Source: Arcanobacterium urinimassiliense (lineage in GTDB: Bacteria; Actinomycetota; Actinomycetes; Actinomycetales; Actinomycetaceae). Taken from it: DNA of 64,000 nt. This document shows, in pieces, positions 53,561 to 63,038 of the stretch. Where the stretch lies: NCBI RefSeq assembly GCF_900119495.1, contig NZ_LT632435.1, positions 884,736 through 948,735 of the forward strand, written 5' to 3'. Within the stretch, counting starts at the first letter, position 1. Every line of letters starts with the position of its first letter. Both the position numbers and the translations under genes were made by a program. Below the pieces are notes generated by a model. That model worked only from the letters and a program-made list of their open reading frames with translations, made no database searches and was not told where the DNA came from.

Positions 53561-56263
53561 ATGAATAGCCCTACCTTATTGCTCATTGATGGCCACTCCA
53601 TGGCTTTCCGCTCTTTTTATGCACTGCCTTTTCAGCAGTTTCGTACGCAAGAGGGGATATATACCAATGCGGTATTTGGCTTTACTAAGACATTGCTGCG
53701 TTTACTGCGCGATTATCAACCCGACCATGTGGCGGTAGCTTTCGATTTGCCGGGTGGTACTTTCCGTACGCGCGTCTATGGTGAATATAAAGGCGGGCGA
53801 GCGGCTACCCCAGAAGAATTCAAAGGGCAGATATCTTTAATTCAGCAATTGCTGGAAGCAATCGGGATTACCTGGATTACAGTGCCGGATTATGAGGCAG
53901 ACGATATCCTTGCCACGCTCTCCCAGCGGGGAGCCAAGGCGGGAATGAAAGTTTGGGTAGCTTCTGGTGATAGGGATGCTTATCAGCTAGTCAATGAGCA
54001 AGTGACGGTACTTTATCCGCAGCAAGGAAAATTAGTGCCTTTTAATGCCGAAAAAGTACGGGAAAAGACGGGAGTCACTCCGGATATTTATCCCGATATG
54101 GCTGCCCTGGTGGGGGAAAAGGCGGATAATCTACCGGGAGTGCCGCTAGTAGGGCCAGTGCGCGCCCAAAAATGGCTAGAAGAATACGGCTCTTTAGAGG
54201 CTATTTTAGAGAATGCCGATAAAATTACCGGAAAAGCGGGAGATAATTTACGCGAATCACTGGCGCAGGTGCGGCGAAACCGCGAGCTAAATGCGCTAGT
54301 GCGCGATTTAGAGATTGAAAAAAGTTTTGCCGAAATGGAGGTGTGCGGGGTAGATTTACCAGCTTTTTCGCAGCTCTGCGCGACCTTAGATTTTAATCAT
54401 TTACGATCGGAGATTTTGCATACGCTTCCCGTTAAAGAAGGCGCAGAACCCGTGGTGGAGGCCAATTCTCAATTGCGGGAATTAAAAGAGGAAAAGCTAT
54501 CACCGGGCGCCTTGGAGAATTTTTTGGCAGCACATTCTGCTCCCTTTGCAGTTGCGGTAAAGGGAAATACCAAAGCAGGGCAAGGCACAGTAGAAAGTTT
54601 TTCCATCGCCGCTGCCGACGGGTCTGCAATTACCAGTGATTTTGCCGCTCTGCCAGCTAGCGATAAGCAGGCTTTAGCTGCTTGGCTGGCTAATGTGGAA
54701 ATATCCAAAGTGGGGCATAACGTCAAAGGTATGAATCATGCTTGGATTGGGGAGGGAATGCGCCTATATGGCACCGTTGCCGATACAGAAATTCAAGCTG
54801 CGCTACTTCATCCCGATCAGCGGAAATACGAAGTAGATAAACTGTGCCTACGTTATTTAGCTTTGGATATCAGCTCAGCGAATGACGGTACTTTAGGAAT
54901 TAACGCCGATGGCACTCTCGGAGGCGATAATTTTGCGCGGCGCACCCTTGCCTTGCTGGATTTAGCAGATTTCTTAAATGCCGAATTGGCAAAGACCGGC
55001 ACGGCGCGCCAAGTTTTAGAGCTGGAATTAGCGGTATTAGAAGTGCTCACCGAGATGGAAGAGCGCGGAATCTGCGTAGATAGAAAAATTTTGCAAAATC
55101 TGGCGGCTGATTTCGCGGCGAGCGCGGAAAATGCGACACAGTTAGCCTATCGGGCGATAGACGATGAAAACGTAAATCTTTCTAGCCCGAAACAACTCCA
55201 AGCAGTGCTTTTTGATAAATTGCAGCTGCCTCCGACTAAAAAAACCAAATCTGGAAGCTACACTACGAACGCGGAGGCTCTTGCCGATTTATTAGAAAAA
55301 ATAAGTAATCGGGAAGATGCACAGGCGGTGGCGGGGCAGCAATTTTTGTCTGCGCTCTTAGCGCGGAGAGATGCTGTGAAACTTTCTCAATCCATTACTG
55401 GTTTGCAAGAAAGCGTGCAAAAAGATTCGCATATCCGCACCACTTTCCAACAGACCACGGCGGCTACCGGGCGGCTTTCTTCTACGGATCCGAATTTGCA
55501 GAATATTCATGCGCGTACGGCTGAAGGGCAGCGGATACGTAGTGCTTTTGTGCCGTCGCCGGATTACGATTTACTTCTCACTGCCGATTATTCGCAAATT
55601 GAAATGCGCCTCATGGCGCATCTTTCCGGAGATAGCTCCCTTATTCAAGCCTTTAATGATGGAGCAGATTTACATCGATATGTGGCTAGCCGCGTTTATA
55701 AGGTTCCTGAAGCAGAAGTCACTGCTAGCCAGCGTTCTCATATTAAAGCTATGAGCTACGGCCTAGTTTATGGACTTTCTGCCTATGGTCTGGCGGCCCA
55801 GCTGCATATTTCACCGGGAGCTGCGCAGAATCTTATGGATGAATACTTTAGCCGTTTTGGGAAAGTGCGTGATTATTTGCAATCTTTAGTAGAAAAAGCG
55901 CGGGCGGATGGCTATACCGAGACAATTACCGGGCGGCGGCGTTATTTGCCCGAGCTGAGTTCGCAAAATACGCAAGTGCGGAAAGCGGCGGAAAGAATGG
56001 CGCTCAATGCGCCGATTCAAGGTTCTGCTGCCGATATTATTAAGAAGGCCATGTGGAAGGTGGAATTACGGCTGCAGCGGGAAAATTTGCAGGCGCGTAT
56101 GCTGCTGCAGGTACACGATGAATTGATATTTGAATTGCCAGCTGCTGAGTTAGCGCAAGTAGAAGCATTGGTGCGTGAAGAAATGGAAAATACTATCCCA
56201 CTGAGTGTGCCGCTTTCGGTGGGTATTGGATCCGGGGCGAATTGGCAACTGGCTGCCCACTGA
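53561..56263 (+). CDS. polA: DNA polymerase I
   Basis: A 900-residue repair and replication polymerase. The 5' nuclease domain (1-290, LLIDGHSMAFRSFYAL; DYEADDILATL) is complete. The middle 3'-5' exonuclease-like domain (about 310-500) lacks the DxE metal motif (it reads FAVAVKGNTKAG), so proofreading is predicted lost, as in many actinobacterial PolA. The polymerase domain has TADYSQIEMRLMAHLSGD and LLQVHDELIFELP. ATG 53561 follows TCTGGAG. It lies 48 bases after pdtaR. Confidence 0.96.
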   Translation: MNSPTLLLIDGHSMAFRSFYALPFQQFRTQEGIYTNAVFGFTKTLLRLLRDYQPDHVAVAFDLPGGTFRTRVYGEYKGGRAATPEEFKGQISLIQQLLEAIGITWITVPDYEADDILATLSQRGAKAGMKVWVASGDRDAYQLVNEQVTVLYPQQGKLVPFNAEKVREKTGVTPDIYPDMAALVGEKADNLPGVPLVGPVRAQKWLEEYGSLEAILENADKITGKAGDNLRESLAQVRRNRELNALVRDLEIEKSFAEMEVCGVDLPAFSQLCATLDFNHLRSEILHTLPVKEGAEPVVEANSQLRELKEEKLSPGALENFLAAHSAPFAVAVKGNTKAGQGTVESFSIAAADGSAITSDFAALPASDKQALAAWLANVEISKVGHNVKGMNHAWIGEGMRLYGTVADTEIQAALLHPDQRKYEVDKLCLRYLALDISSANDGTLGINADGTLGGDNFARRTLALLDLADFLNAELAKTGTARQVLELELAVLEVLTEMEERGICVDRKILQNLAADFAASAENATQLAYRAIDDENVNLSSPKQLQAVLFDKLQLPPTKKTKSGSYTTNAEALADLLEKISNREDAQAVAGQQFLSALLARRDAVKLSQSITGLQESVQKDSHIRTTFQQTTAATGRLSSTDPNLQNIHARTAEGQRIRSAFVPSPDYDLLLTADYSQIEMRLMAHLSGDSSLIQAFNDGADLHRYVASRVYKVPEAEVTASQRSHIKAMSYGLVYGLSAYGLAAQLHISPGAAQNLMDEYFSRFGKVRDYLQSLVEKARADGYTETITGRRRYLPELSSQNTQVRKAAERMALNAPIQGSAADIIKKAMWKVELRLQRENLQARMLLQVHDELIFELPAAELAQVEALVREEMENTIPLSVPLSVGIGSGANWQLAAH

Positions 56264-56443
56264 AACTCAGATAACATACGCAGAAGCTGAGTATTTCTTT
56301 GCCAATAATTCGCTCTTGCGGTATTGGAGAGCCACCTATGCCCGGTATGCGTCGGTTAGTTTGTCTGGTAGGTATCAACTAGTCCGCTGCCAGAGCTAAG
56401 AAAATTTGTGGGCAATTAGTCAAAGAAAAATTTTGTTTTAGGC

Positions 56444-56473
56444 TTGCTTTCAACGGGAAAAGCCCCGTAGAGT
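56444..56473 (+). promoter_or_regulatory. possible rpsA promoter
   Basis: TTGCTT (56444-56449) and TAGAGT (56468-56473), 18 bases apart, lie about 80 bases before rpsA, and an ACGGG/CCCGT hairpin (56453-56468) sits between them. The 292-base gap after polA otherwise contains no gene that I can support. Confidence 0.45.
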
Positions 56474-56555
56474 GGTGTACTGGTATGCCGGACTTTCCAG
56501 CCTGCCAATTGTCCATGTAAGAACTAGTTTTATCCGTAACGGAGTCACCAACTCT

Positions 56556-58034
56556 ATGAGTGAAAATATTACATCCTCCCAAATTCCGGAGGTTGCCATA
56601 AATGATTTCAACAGCGAAGAAGAATTCATTGCCGCTGTTGATAAGACCATCAAATACTTCAATGACGGAGATATCGTCGAAGGAACCGTAGTTAAAGTAG
56701 ACCGAGATGAGGTACTTCTCGATATCGGCTACAAGACGGAGGGAGTTATCCCTTCGAAAGAGCTCTCCATCAAGCATGATGTCAATCCGGATGACGTCGT
56801 CCAAGTTGGTGACGAAATCGAAGCGCTCGTAACGCAAAAAGAAGATAAAGAAGGGCGGCTGCTTCTTTCGAAGAAGCGGGCGCAGTATGAGCGGGCTTGG
56901 AATGAAATCGAGAAAGTTAAAGAGGCAGACGGCGTAGTCACTGGTACCGTGATCGAGGTAGTCAAAGGCGGCCTCATTCTCGATATCGGTCTGCGGGGCT
57001 TCTTGCCGGCTTCTCTCGTGGAGATGCGGCGGGTACGCGATTTGCAGCCTTATATTGGGCGGGAAGTAGAAGCGAAGATTATCGAACTCGATAAGAATCG
57101 CAATAACGTGGTACTTTCGCGTCGGGCTTGGCTAGAGCAGACGCAGTCGGAAGTGCGTACGCAGTTCCTCGATACTCTCCAGAAGGGGCAAATTCGCGAA
57201 GGCGTTATTTCCTCTATCGTCAATTTCGGAGCTTTCGTGGATTTGGGTGGCGTAGACGGTCTGGTACACGTATCCGAACTCTCTTGGAAGCACATTGATC
57301 ATCCTTCCGAAGTAATCGAAGTAGGAGATAAAGTAACCGTAGAAGTACTGGATGTAGATTTCGATCGGGAGCGGGTATCCCTATCTTTGAAGGCTACGCA
57401 AGAAGATCCGTGGCAGACCTTTGCTCGTACCCACAGCATTGGCCAAATCGTACTGGGCAAGATTACCAAGCTGGTACCGTTTGGCGCTTTTGTGCGGGTG
57501 GAAGACGGCATCGAAGGTTTGATTCACATTTCAGAGTTGGCGCAACGTCACATTGATCTACCAGAAGAAGTCGTAAAGATTAACGACGAAGTATTCGTAA
57601 AGGTAATCGATATTGATTTAGAGCGCCGGCGTATTTCTCTCTCGCTGAAGCAGGCTAATGAGGGAATAGATCCGAATTCAGAAGATTTCGATCCTTCGCT
57701 CTACGGTATGACCGCTGAATATGATGCAGAAGGCAATTACAAGTATCCAGAAGGATTTAATCCGGAAACCAACGAGTGGATGGAAGGCTACGAAGCGAAT
57801 CAGGCGGCCTGGGAGCAAGAATATGCTGCCGCCGAAAGCCGCTGGAAGGCTCATAAAGAGCAAGTAGCGGAAGCGCTGAAGGCAGACGCAGCGGCAGCAG
57901 CAGAAACTGCCGCCGCAGAAGTTCCTGCCAGCTATTCTTCGGATACGGCTCCTGCCGAAGCGGAAGAAGTGGCCGGTACGTTGGCTAGCGATGAAGCACT
58001 AGCAGCGCTGCGGGAGAAACTTACCAGCAACTAA
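56556..58034 (+). CDS. rpsA: 30S ribosomal protein S1
   Basis: A 492-residue RNA-binding ribosomal protein with four S1 domains, for example GDIVEGTVVKVDRDEVLLDI (first), GVISSIVNFGAFVDLGGVDG (third) and GKITKLVPFGAFVRVEDGIE (fourth). An acidic, Ala/Glu-rich tail of about 95 residues ends the protein. ATG 56556 with GGAG 11 bases upstream gives the normal MSEN start; an upstream in-frame start at 56472 would add 28 non-conserved residues. It ends at the hairpin at 58068. Confidence 0.96.
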   Translation: MSENITSSQIPEVAINDFNSEEEFIAAVDKTIKYFNDGDIVEGTVVKVDRDEVLLDIGYKTEGVIPSKELSIKHDVNPDDVVQVGDEIEALVTQKEDKEGRLLLSKKRAQYERAWNEIEKVKEADGVVTGTVIEVVKGGLILDIGLRGFLPASLVEMRRVRDLQPYIGREVEAKIIELDKNRNNVVLSRRAWLEQTQSEVRTQFLDTLQKGQIREGVISSIVNFGAFVDLGGVDGLVHVSELSWKHIDHPSEVIEVGDKVTVEVLDVDFDRERVSLSLKATQEDPWQTFARTHSIGQIVLGKITKLVPFGAFVRVEDGIEGLIHISELAQRHIDLPEEVVKINDEVFVKVIDIDLERRRISLSLKQANEGIDPNSEDFDPSLYGMTAEYDAEGNYKYPEGFNPETNEWMEGYEANQAAWEQEYAAAESRWKAHKEQVAEALKADAAAAAETAAAEVPASYSSDTAPAEAEEVAGTLASDEALAALREKLTSN

Positions 58035-58067
58035 TAAAGCTGCTAAGTAAGTAGCAATAGTTATTCA

Positions 58068-58098
58068 GGTGGGGCGGAGAAATTTTCTCCGCCCCACC
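58068..58098 (+). terminator. rpsA terminator-like hairpin
   Basis: GGTGGGGCGGAGAA (58068-58081) and TTCTCCGCCCCACC (58085-58098) form a 14-bp stem with a 3-base loop. No T-tract follows. Instead TATAAT (58101-58106) follows at once and could be the -10 element of coaE. Confidence 0.75.
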
Positions 58099-58175
58099 GC
58101 TATAATTAGGCTGCAAAGTAGAGCAAAAGTGTAAATGCACGCACATAGATAAAATCTGAGGATATAGGGGCAGAA

Positions 58176-59063
58176 ATGCTGCAAATTGGATTAGGTGGAG
58201 GTATCGGTAGTGGTAAATCTGCTTGTGCGGCAGCCTTAAAAGCACTCGGAGCGCAGGTAATTGACTATGACCAGCTAGCGCGGCAGGCGGTAGTTCCGAG
58301 GAGTGCCGCTTGGCAGAAGATAGTGGCCCGCTGGGGGAAAGATATAATAGGGGTAGATGATTCATTAAATCGAGCTGCTCTCGCAGAGCGGGTATTTAAT
58401 TCGGCGGTGGAATTAGCAGCATTAAATTCTTTTATACACCCAGAGGTCTATCGGCTGGCATCTGCACAACTGCACCAACTGCCAGAAAATTCAATTGTAA
58501 TTCACGATATTCCACTTTTATATGAGAGCGATTTAGCTCTCCGCACCCATGCCAATATAATTTTACAGGCAGAAGAAAATATCCGGATACAGCGGTTAGT
58601 AGAAAATCGGCATTTTACAGTGGAAGCGGCGCAGAAAAGAATTGCTAGCCAAGTGAGCGCAGAGAAACTGGCAGAGATTGCTGATGTCTTGATAGATAAC
58701 AATGCTGCGGCCACTGAATTGGCAGAGATTGCGGGGCAATTATGGAGAGAATGGTTGCTTCCTTTTGCGAAGAATTGGGAAAATCAAGAGCGTTTTTTCG
58801 CGCCGAGAGGAAAAATTTCGCCGCGCGTCAGATTCTTCGCGAATTTGCCTCTTATTGTGCGAAGATTGCAGAAACTGGGCTTAGCTGCACAAATTCTGGC
58901 AGATAGTAGTGAAGAAAAAGTGATACAGATAGAAAAAGGAAATATGGCCGATAGGGATTTTTGTAGAGCTTTGCGGGAGAGCGGATTACTACTGGAGCGG
59001 GGCGAAATAAAAGCCGCTAATCCGCGGTGTACAGTTGTATTTCAAATAGCGGAGAAAAAGTAA
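58176..59063 (+). CDS. coaE: dephospho-CoA kinase with C-terminal extension
   Basis: A 295-residue protein. Residues 1-195 are a CoaE kinase, the last step of coenzyme A synthesis: [20 protein letters not shown] Walker [11 protein letters not shown], and [11 protein letters not shown]. The last 100 residues are an additional domain ([20 protein letters not shown]) that does not look like the GrpB-type domain of the longer mycobacterial enzyme, although the position is the same. It has ATG 58176, with uvrB beginning 1 base after its stop. Confidence 0.93.
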   Translation: MLQIGLGGGIGSGKSACAAALKALGAQVIDYDQLARQAVVPRSAAWQKIVARWGKDIIGVDDSLNRAALAERVFNSAVELAALNSFIHPEVYRLASAQLHQLPENSIVIHDIPLLYESDLALRTHANIILQAEENIRIQRLVENRHFTVEAAQKRIASQVSAEKLAEIADVLIDNNAAATELAEIAGQLWREWLLPFAKNWENQERFFAPRGKISPRVRFFANLPLIVRRLQKLGLAAQILADSSEEKVIQIEKGNMADRDFCRALRESGLLLERGEIKAANPRCTVVFQIAEKK

Positions 59064-59064
59064 A

Positions 59065-61113
59065 ATGCGCCCTGTTACACCGCTAGTGCGCCAAGATGCA
59101 CCTTTTCAAGTAATTTCTGATTATAAACCGGCTGGTGATCAGCCAGCGGCAATTGCTGAATTAGCGACCCGACTCCGCGGTGGGGAAAAAGATATCGTGC
59201 TTTTAGGTGCCACCGGCACGGGTAAATCTGCTACTGCGGCTTGGCTCATTGAAGAAGTGCAGCGCCCTACCTTGATTTTAGAGCCCAATAAAACTTTGGC
59301 GGCGCAGATGGCCGCGGAATTCCGGGAGTTACTTCCGAATAATGCGGTAGAGTATTTCGTCTCTTACTATGACTACTACCAGCCGGAAGCCTATGTGCCG
59401 CAGAGCGATCTTTATATTGAAAAAGATGCTTCTTCTAATGACGAAGTGGAGCGGCTCCGCCATTCGGCTACTAACTCCCTTTTGACCCGCCGCGATACCG
59501 TAGTAGTGGCTTCTGTTTCGTGTATCTATGGTCTAGGTACTCCGCAGGAATATGTAAATAGAATGGTGCGTTTGGAGCGGGGTGGGGAAATTCCGCGCGA
59601 TGAACTATTGAAAAAATTTATCACTATGCAGTATTCGCGTAATGATTATGAATTTACGCGGGGTACTTTTCGGGTAAAAGGCGATACGGTAGAAATAATT
59701 CCCGTATATGAAGAGCTAGCTATTCGTATTGAATTTTTTGGAGACGAAATAGAATCGCTCAGTTATTTGCACCCTCTGACGGGAAAAGTGCTTTCTGATA
59801 CGGATCATGTACATATATTTCCAGCTTCACATTACGTGGCGGGGCCAGAGCGCATGGAAAAAGCTCTAGCAGGTATCGCAGCAGAATTAGATGAGCGGCT
59901 AGCGGTGCTGCGGGAGCAGGGGAAACTTCTTGAAGCGCAGCGGCTGGAAATGCGCACTACTTATGATTTAGAAATGATGCGGAATCTGGGAATTTGTTCC
60001 GGTATCGAAAATTATTCTCGGCATATCGACGGGCGAGAGGCAGGTACCCCGCCTAATACTCTCTTAGACTATTTCCCAGAAGATTTCCTCTTGATTATAG
60101 ACGAATCACATGTGACGGTGCCGCAGATAGGAGCGATGTATGAGGGGGATATGTCGCGGAAGCGCACGCTGGTAGAGCACGGTTTTCGTCTGCCTTCGGC
60201 ACTGGATAATCGACCGTTAAAGTGGGAAGAATTTTTAGAGCGAATCGGGCAGACTGTCTATCTTTCAGCCACACCGGGTCGCTATGAACTAGAACAAGCC
60301 GACGGATATGTAGAACAAATAATTCGCCCCACTGGGTTAGTAGATCCAAAAATCTCGGTAAAGAGCACCAAAGGCCAGATAGATGATTTATTAGAGGAAA
60401 TTCGGGTGCGCGTGGAGCGATCCGAACGAGTACTCGTCACTACTCTGACGAAAAAAATGGCAGAGGATCTTACGGAATACTTAGCCGAGCGCGGGGTGAA
60501 AGTAGAGTATCTGCACTCCGATGTGGATACTTTGCGCCGCGTGGAATTATTGCGGGAGCTGCGTTTAGGTAAATTTGATGTATTGGTGGGAATCAATTTG
60601 CTGCGCGAGGGGTTAGATTTACCAGAAGTATCGCTAGTGGCTATTTTAGATGCCGATAAACAAGGCTTTTTGCGTTCCACTACATCTCTTATTCAGACGA
60701 TTGGGCGAGCAGCGCGTAATGTGGCCGGTGAAGTGCATATGTATGCTGATACCGTCACGCCGAATATGCGCCAAGCAATTGCTGAAACGAATAGGCGGCG
60801 GCAGAAGCAGATAGCTTATAACCAAGCTCATGGTATTGATCCGCAGCCCTTGCGGAAAAAAATATCTGATGTCACGGATATGCTGGCGCGCGAAGATATT
60901 GATACCCAAGAACTGCTAGCAGGTGGATACCGGCAAGAGCACAAGCTGGCTACTACGGCGCAACGGCGAGACGGGCAGGAGATTGCGGATCTGCTTACGG
61001 ATTTGACTGCGCAAATGCATGAGGCGGCGCGCCAGCTGCAATTTGAATTAGCGGCGCGAATTCGGGACGAAATCCGCGATGTGAAGCGGGAACTGCGGGC
61101 TATTGATGATTAA
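59065..61113 (+). CDS. uvrB: UvrB, nucleotide excision repair
   Basis: A 682-residue DNA-damage recognition helicase, partner of UvrA and UvrC. Walker A is [14 protein letters not shown] (about 49-62). [20 protein letters not shown] is the beta-hairpin, [13 protein letters not shown] carries the DEAD-type Walker B, and [20 protein letters not shown] lies in the helicase part. The C-terminal UVR motif is [17 protein letters not shown]. It starts 1 base after the coaE stop. Confidence 0.97.
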   Translation: MRPVTPLVRQDAPFQVISDYKPAGDQPAAIAELATRLRGGEKDIVLLGATGTGKSATAAWLIEEVQRPTLILEPNKTLAAQMAAEFRELLPNNAVEYFVSYYDYYQPEAYVPQSDLYIEKDASSNDEVERLRHSATNSLLTRRDTVVVASVSCIYGLGTPQEYVNRMVRLERGGEIPRDELLKKFITMQYSRNDYEFTRGTFRVKGDTVEIIPVYEELAIRIEFFGDEIESLSYLHPLTGKVLSDTDHVHIFPASHYVAGPERMEKALAGIAAELDERLAVLREQGKLLEAQRLEMRTTYDLEMMRNLGICSGIENYSRHIDGREAGTPPNTLLDYFPEDFLLIIDESHVTVPQIGAMYEGDMSRKRTLVEHGFRLPSALDNRPLKWEEFLERIGQTVYLSATPGRYELEQADGYVEQIIRPTGLVDPKISVKSTKGQIDDLLEEIRVRVERSERVLVTTLTKKMAEDLTEYLAERGVKVEYLHSDVDTLRRVELLRELRLGKFDVLVGINLLREGLDLPEVSLVAILDADKQGFLRSTTSLIQTIGRAARNVAGEVHMYADTVTPNMRQAIAETNRRRQKQIAYNQAHGIDPQPLRKKISDVTDMLAREDIDTQELLAGGYRQEHKLATTAQRRDGQEIADLLTDLTAQMHEAARQLQFELAARIRDEIRDVKRELRAIDD

Positions 61114-61261
61114 AATTCCCGGCCTACGGGGGTGCTAAGTCTACCCCAGCAGGGTAGCAAGCTGTGCGGTAAAAATCCGTAGTGGTAATTTAGCGGCGAA
61201 GCGTGGGAATAATCATTATTTCTAGTCAGGAAAATTCGCTCGGAAAAGTTAGAATAAGGGG

Positions 61262-61383
61262 CGGAGGGGAGTATTCCCATAGAATATCGATTCGTCAGTA
61301 CGGTGCCCCGGCATCCGGATCGAGGCCAATCTTGGCGGGAAGAGACCTCCGGTACCTCTAAATAGCAATGTACCGGAAAGGGG
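61262..61383 (+). ncRNA. yybP-ykoY manganese riboswitch with translational expression platform
   Basis: The stretch CGGAGGGGAGTA (61262-61273), followed by arms and closed by AGAGACCTCCG (61341-61351), has the core conserved elements of the yybP-ykoY class (GGGGAGUA and GAGACC). P1 is CGGAGG (61262-61267) with CCTCCG (61346-61351). A second hairpin, CCGGTAC (61349-61355) with GTACCGG (61370-61376), shares three bases with P1 and abuts the GGAAAGGGG ribosome site (61375-61383) of terC. Folding of P1 would open that hairpin. TerC-type exporters are the classical target of this Mn2+-sensing RNA. The call rests on motif memory, not a covariance search. Confidence 0.82.
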
Positions 61384-61387
61384 CAAA

Positions 61388-62446
61388 ATGCTACCGTCAA
61401 TTCTCACGAACTCCGTAACCACCTTACTTCCTGCCTCTGTAAACGGAGCTTCGGGGAGTGGAATGACAGTATATTTGTGGGAATGGTTTGCACTCGGTGC
61501 CGCTATTCTGGCATTGATTCTCTTTGATCTATTTGGCCATGTGCGCCGGCCTCACGAACCAACTATAAAAGAAGCAGCTATCTGGAGCGCTCTCTATGTG
61601 GGAATTGCGATTATCTTCGGTTTAATAGTTTATTGGCGGCATGGTAATCAATTTGGTACCGAATATTTTGCCGGCTATATTACGGAAAAATCGCTTTCTC
61701 TCGATAATATTTTCGTCTTCATCATAATAATTGCGGCTTTCCGCGTGCCGCGCATATTCCAGCAAAAAGTGCTCATGTACGGCATTGTGATTGCGCTACT
61801 GCTGCGCCTGATATTCATACTAGTCGGGGCGGCGCTGATTGAGCGTTTCGTATGGGTATTCTTTATATTTGGAATTTGGATGTTCTATACGGCTGCTAAG
61901 CAGGTATATGACGGCGTATTGGAAGGGCGAGCGCGCGGAAAAGAAATCAATCCGCACGAAGAATACGAGCCGAATTTCATCACCCGGCTCATATCAAAGT
62001 ATTTGCCGGTGACGGATGGCTATGTAGGCGATAGGATGATAGCTCGGCATCAGGGAAAGACAGCTATTACCCCGCTTTTACTCTGCGTAGTTTCTATCGG
62101 TTCGGTAGATTTAATGTTTGCGCTGGATTCTATTCCCGCTATCTATGGTCTTACGCAGGAACCTTTTATAGTTTTCGCCACCAACGCTTTTTCTTTACTC
62201 GGTTTGCGCCAGCTTTTCTTCCTAGTAGATGGATTACTTGAGCATCTTATTTATTTACACTATGGCTTAGCCGTAATCCTGGGCTTTATTGCCGTAAAGC
62301 TGGTGCTACACGCCAGCCACGGTTATGGAATTTTCACTTTTGTGCCGGAGCCTTCCATCTTGGTTTCCGTAGGCTTCATCCTCGGCGTCATTCTCGTTAC
62401 CATAGTTTCTTCGGTGATTGGCGCGCGGCGGTTAAATAAAAAATAA
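61388..62446 (+). CDS. TerC-family membrane protein, probable metal (Mn) exporter
   Basis: A 352-residue integral membrane protein with eight to nine segments. EKSLSLDNIFVFIII and SIGSVDLMFALDSIPAIYGL carry the acidic residues conserved in TerC/Alx proteins. Recent work on the family supports manganese export, and the Mn riboswitch immediately upstream fits. ATG 61388 follows GGAAAGGGG by 4 bases; ATG 61463 is also in frame but far from the site. It follows uvrB after a 274-base gap that is mostly riboswitch and leader. Confidence 0.92.
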   Translation: MLPSILTNSVTTLLPASVNGASGSGMTVYLWEWFALGAAILALILFDLFGHVRRPHEPTIKEAAIWSALYVGIAIIFGLIVYWRHGNQFGTEYFAGYITEKSLSLDNIFVFIIIIAAFRVPRIFQQKVLMYGIVIALLLRLIFILVGAALIERFVWVFFIFGIWMFYTAAKQVYDGVLEGRARGKEINPHEEYEPNFITRLISKYLPVTDGYVGDRMIARHQGKTAITPLLLCVVSIGSVDLMFALDSIPAIYGLTQEPFIVFATNAFSLLGLRQLFFLVDGLLEHLIYLHYGLAVILGFIAVKLVLHASHGYGIFTFVPEPSILVSVGFILGVILVTIVSSVIGARRLNKK

Positions 62447-62458
62447 GGACAGCCGGCT

Positions 62459-62567
62459 AGGCGCGCAAAATACCGTGCGTACAAAATATCGTGAGCGCAA
62501 AATGCTACAAGTGCAAAAATTCTACAAGCACAAAATGCCACGAGCGTAGCACAAAACCCTGCGAGCG
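62459..62567. repeat. degenerate 16-17-bp tandem repeat
   Basis: After terC about six imperfect units of the form GNGCAAAATNCTACA (for example GCGTACAAAATATCGT, GAGCGCAAAATGCTACA, AGTGCAAAAATTCTACA, AGCACAAAATGCCACG) run head to tail. They lie between convergent terC and the YciI gene and have no open frame of note. The role is unknown; local duplication is the simplest origin. Confidence 0.75.
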
Positions 62568-62653
62568 CAGCGTAATAATAAAATATAAACTCTGCCTCGG
62601 CCGGAGAAAGTAAATTTTTTAGAAATCAGCAGGCGCTGGAAATTGGGAAAGAA

Positions 62654-62941
62654 TTAGGAAGCGAAAGGCCCGATATTCGGATTCCATTCTTTAACTTCTC
62701 GATCCTTAATGATTTCCTGCGCGTGCAGTGGATCGGGATCCAGCAGCGTAAGTGCCTCGGCGGGAGTAGTAGCTTTTACAATGATAAGAGCTTGCCCATC
62801 TCCCAGGGGCCCAGAGGCTAAAAGCTCGCCTTTTTCGAAGAGACTGCGCAGAAATGCGCGATGCCCCGGGCGTTCTCTCGCTAAATCTTCGCTTTTTTGT
62901 GGATCATAGGTATATACAACTGCGTAAATTTTTTTCTCCAT
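62654..62941 (-). CDS. YciI family protein
   Basis: A 95-residue dimeric alpha/beta barrel (ferredoxin-like) protein of the YciI family. YAVVYTYDP at the start, RPGHRAFLRSLFEKGELLAS in the middle and LLDPDPLHAQEIIKDREVKE are typical, including the catalytic-type His and Asp. The biochemical role is not established. It stands on its own, convergent with terC and divergent from uvrA. Confidence 0.9.
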   Translation of the reverse strand: MEKKIYAVVYTYDPQKSEDLARERPGHRAFLRSLFEKGELLASGPLGDGQALIIVKATTPAEALTLLDPDPLHAQEIIKDREVKEWNPNIGPFAS

Positions 62942-63038
62942 ACGGCAATTTTAGTACGAAAGATACTGTAAAACATGAATTCTCTCTTAATTCCCGCTCT
63001 CTTTTGTCAGGGTTTTTCTGGCCAGCTAAGCTGAAGAT

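Noticed and set aside
56205-56555. Possible small gene between polA and rpsA
   Set aside because: The frames seen overlap the polA end or extend rpsA with non-conserved residues. There is no convincing ribosome site, so the gap is treated as leader and promoter.
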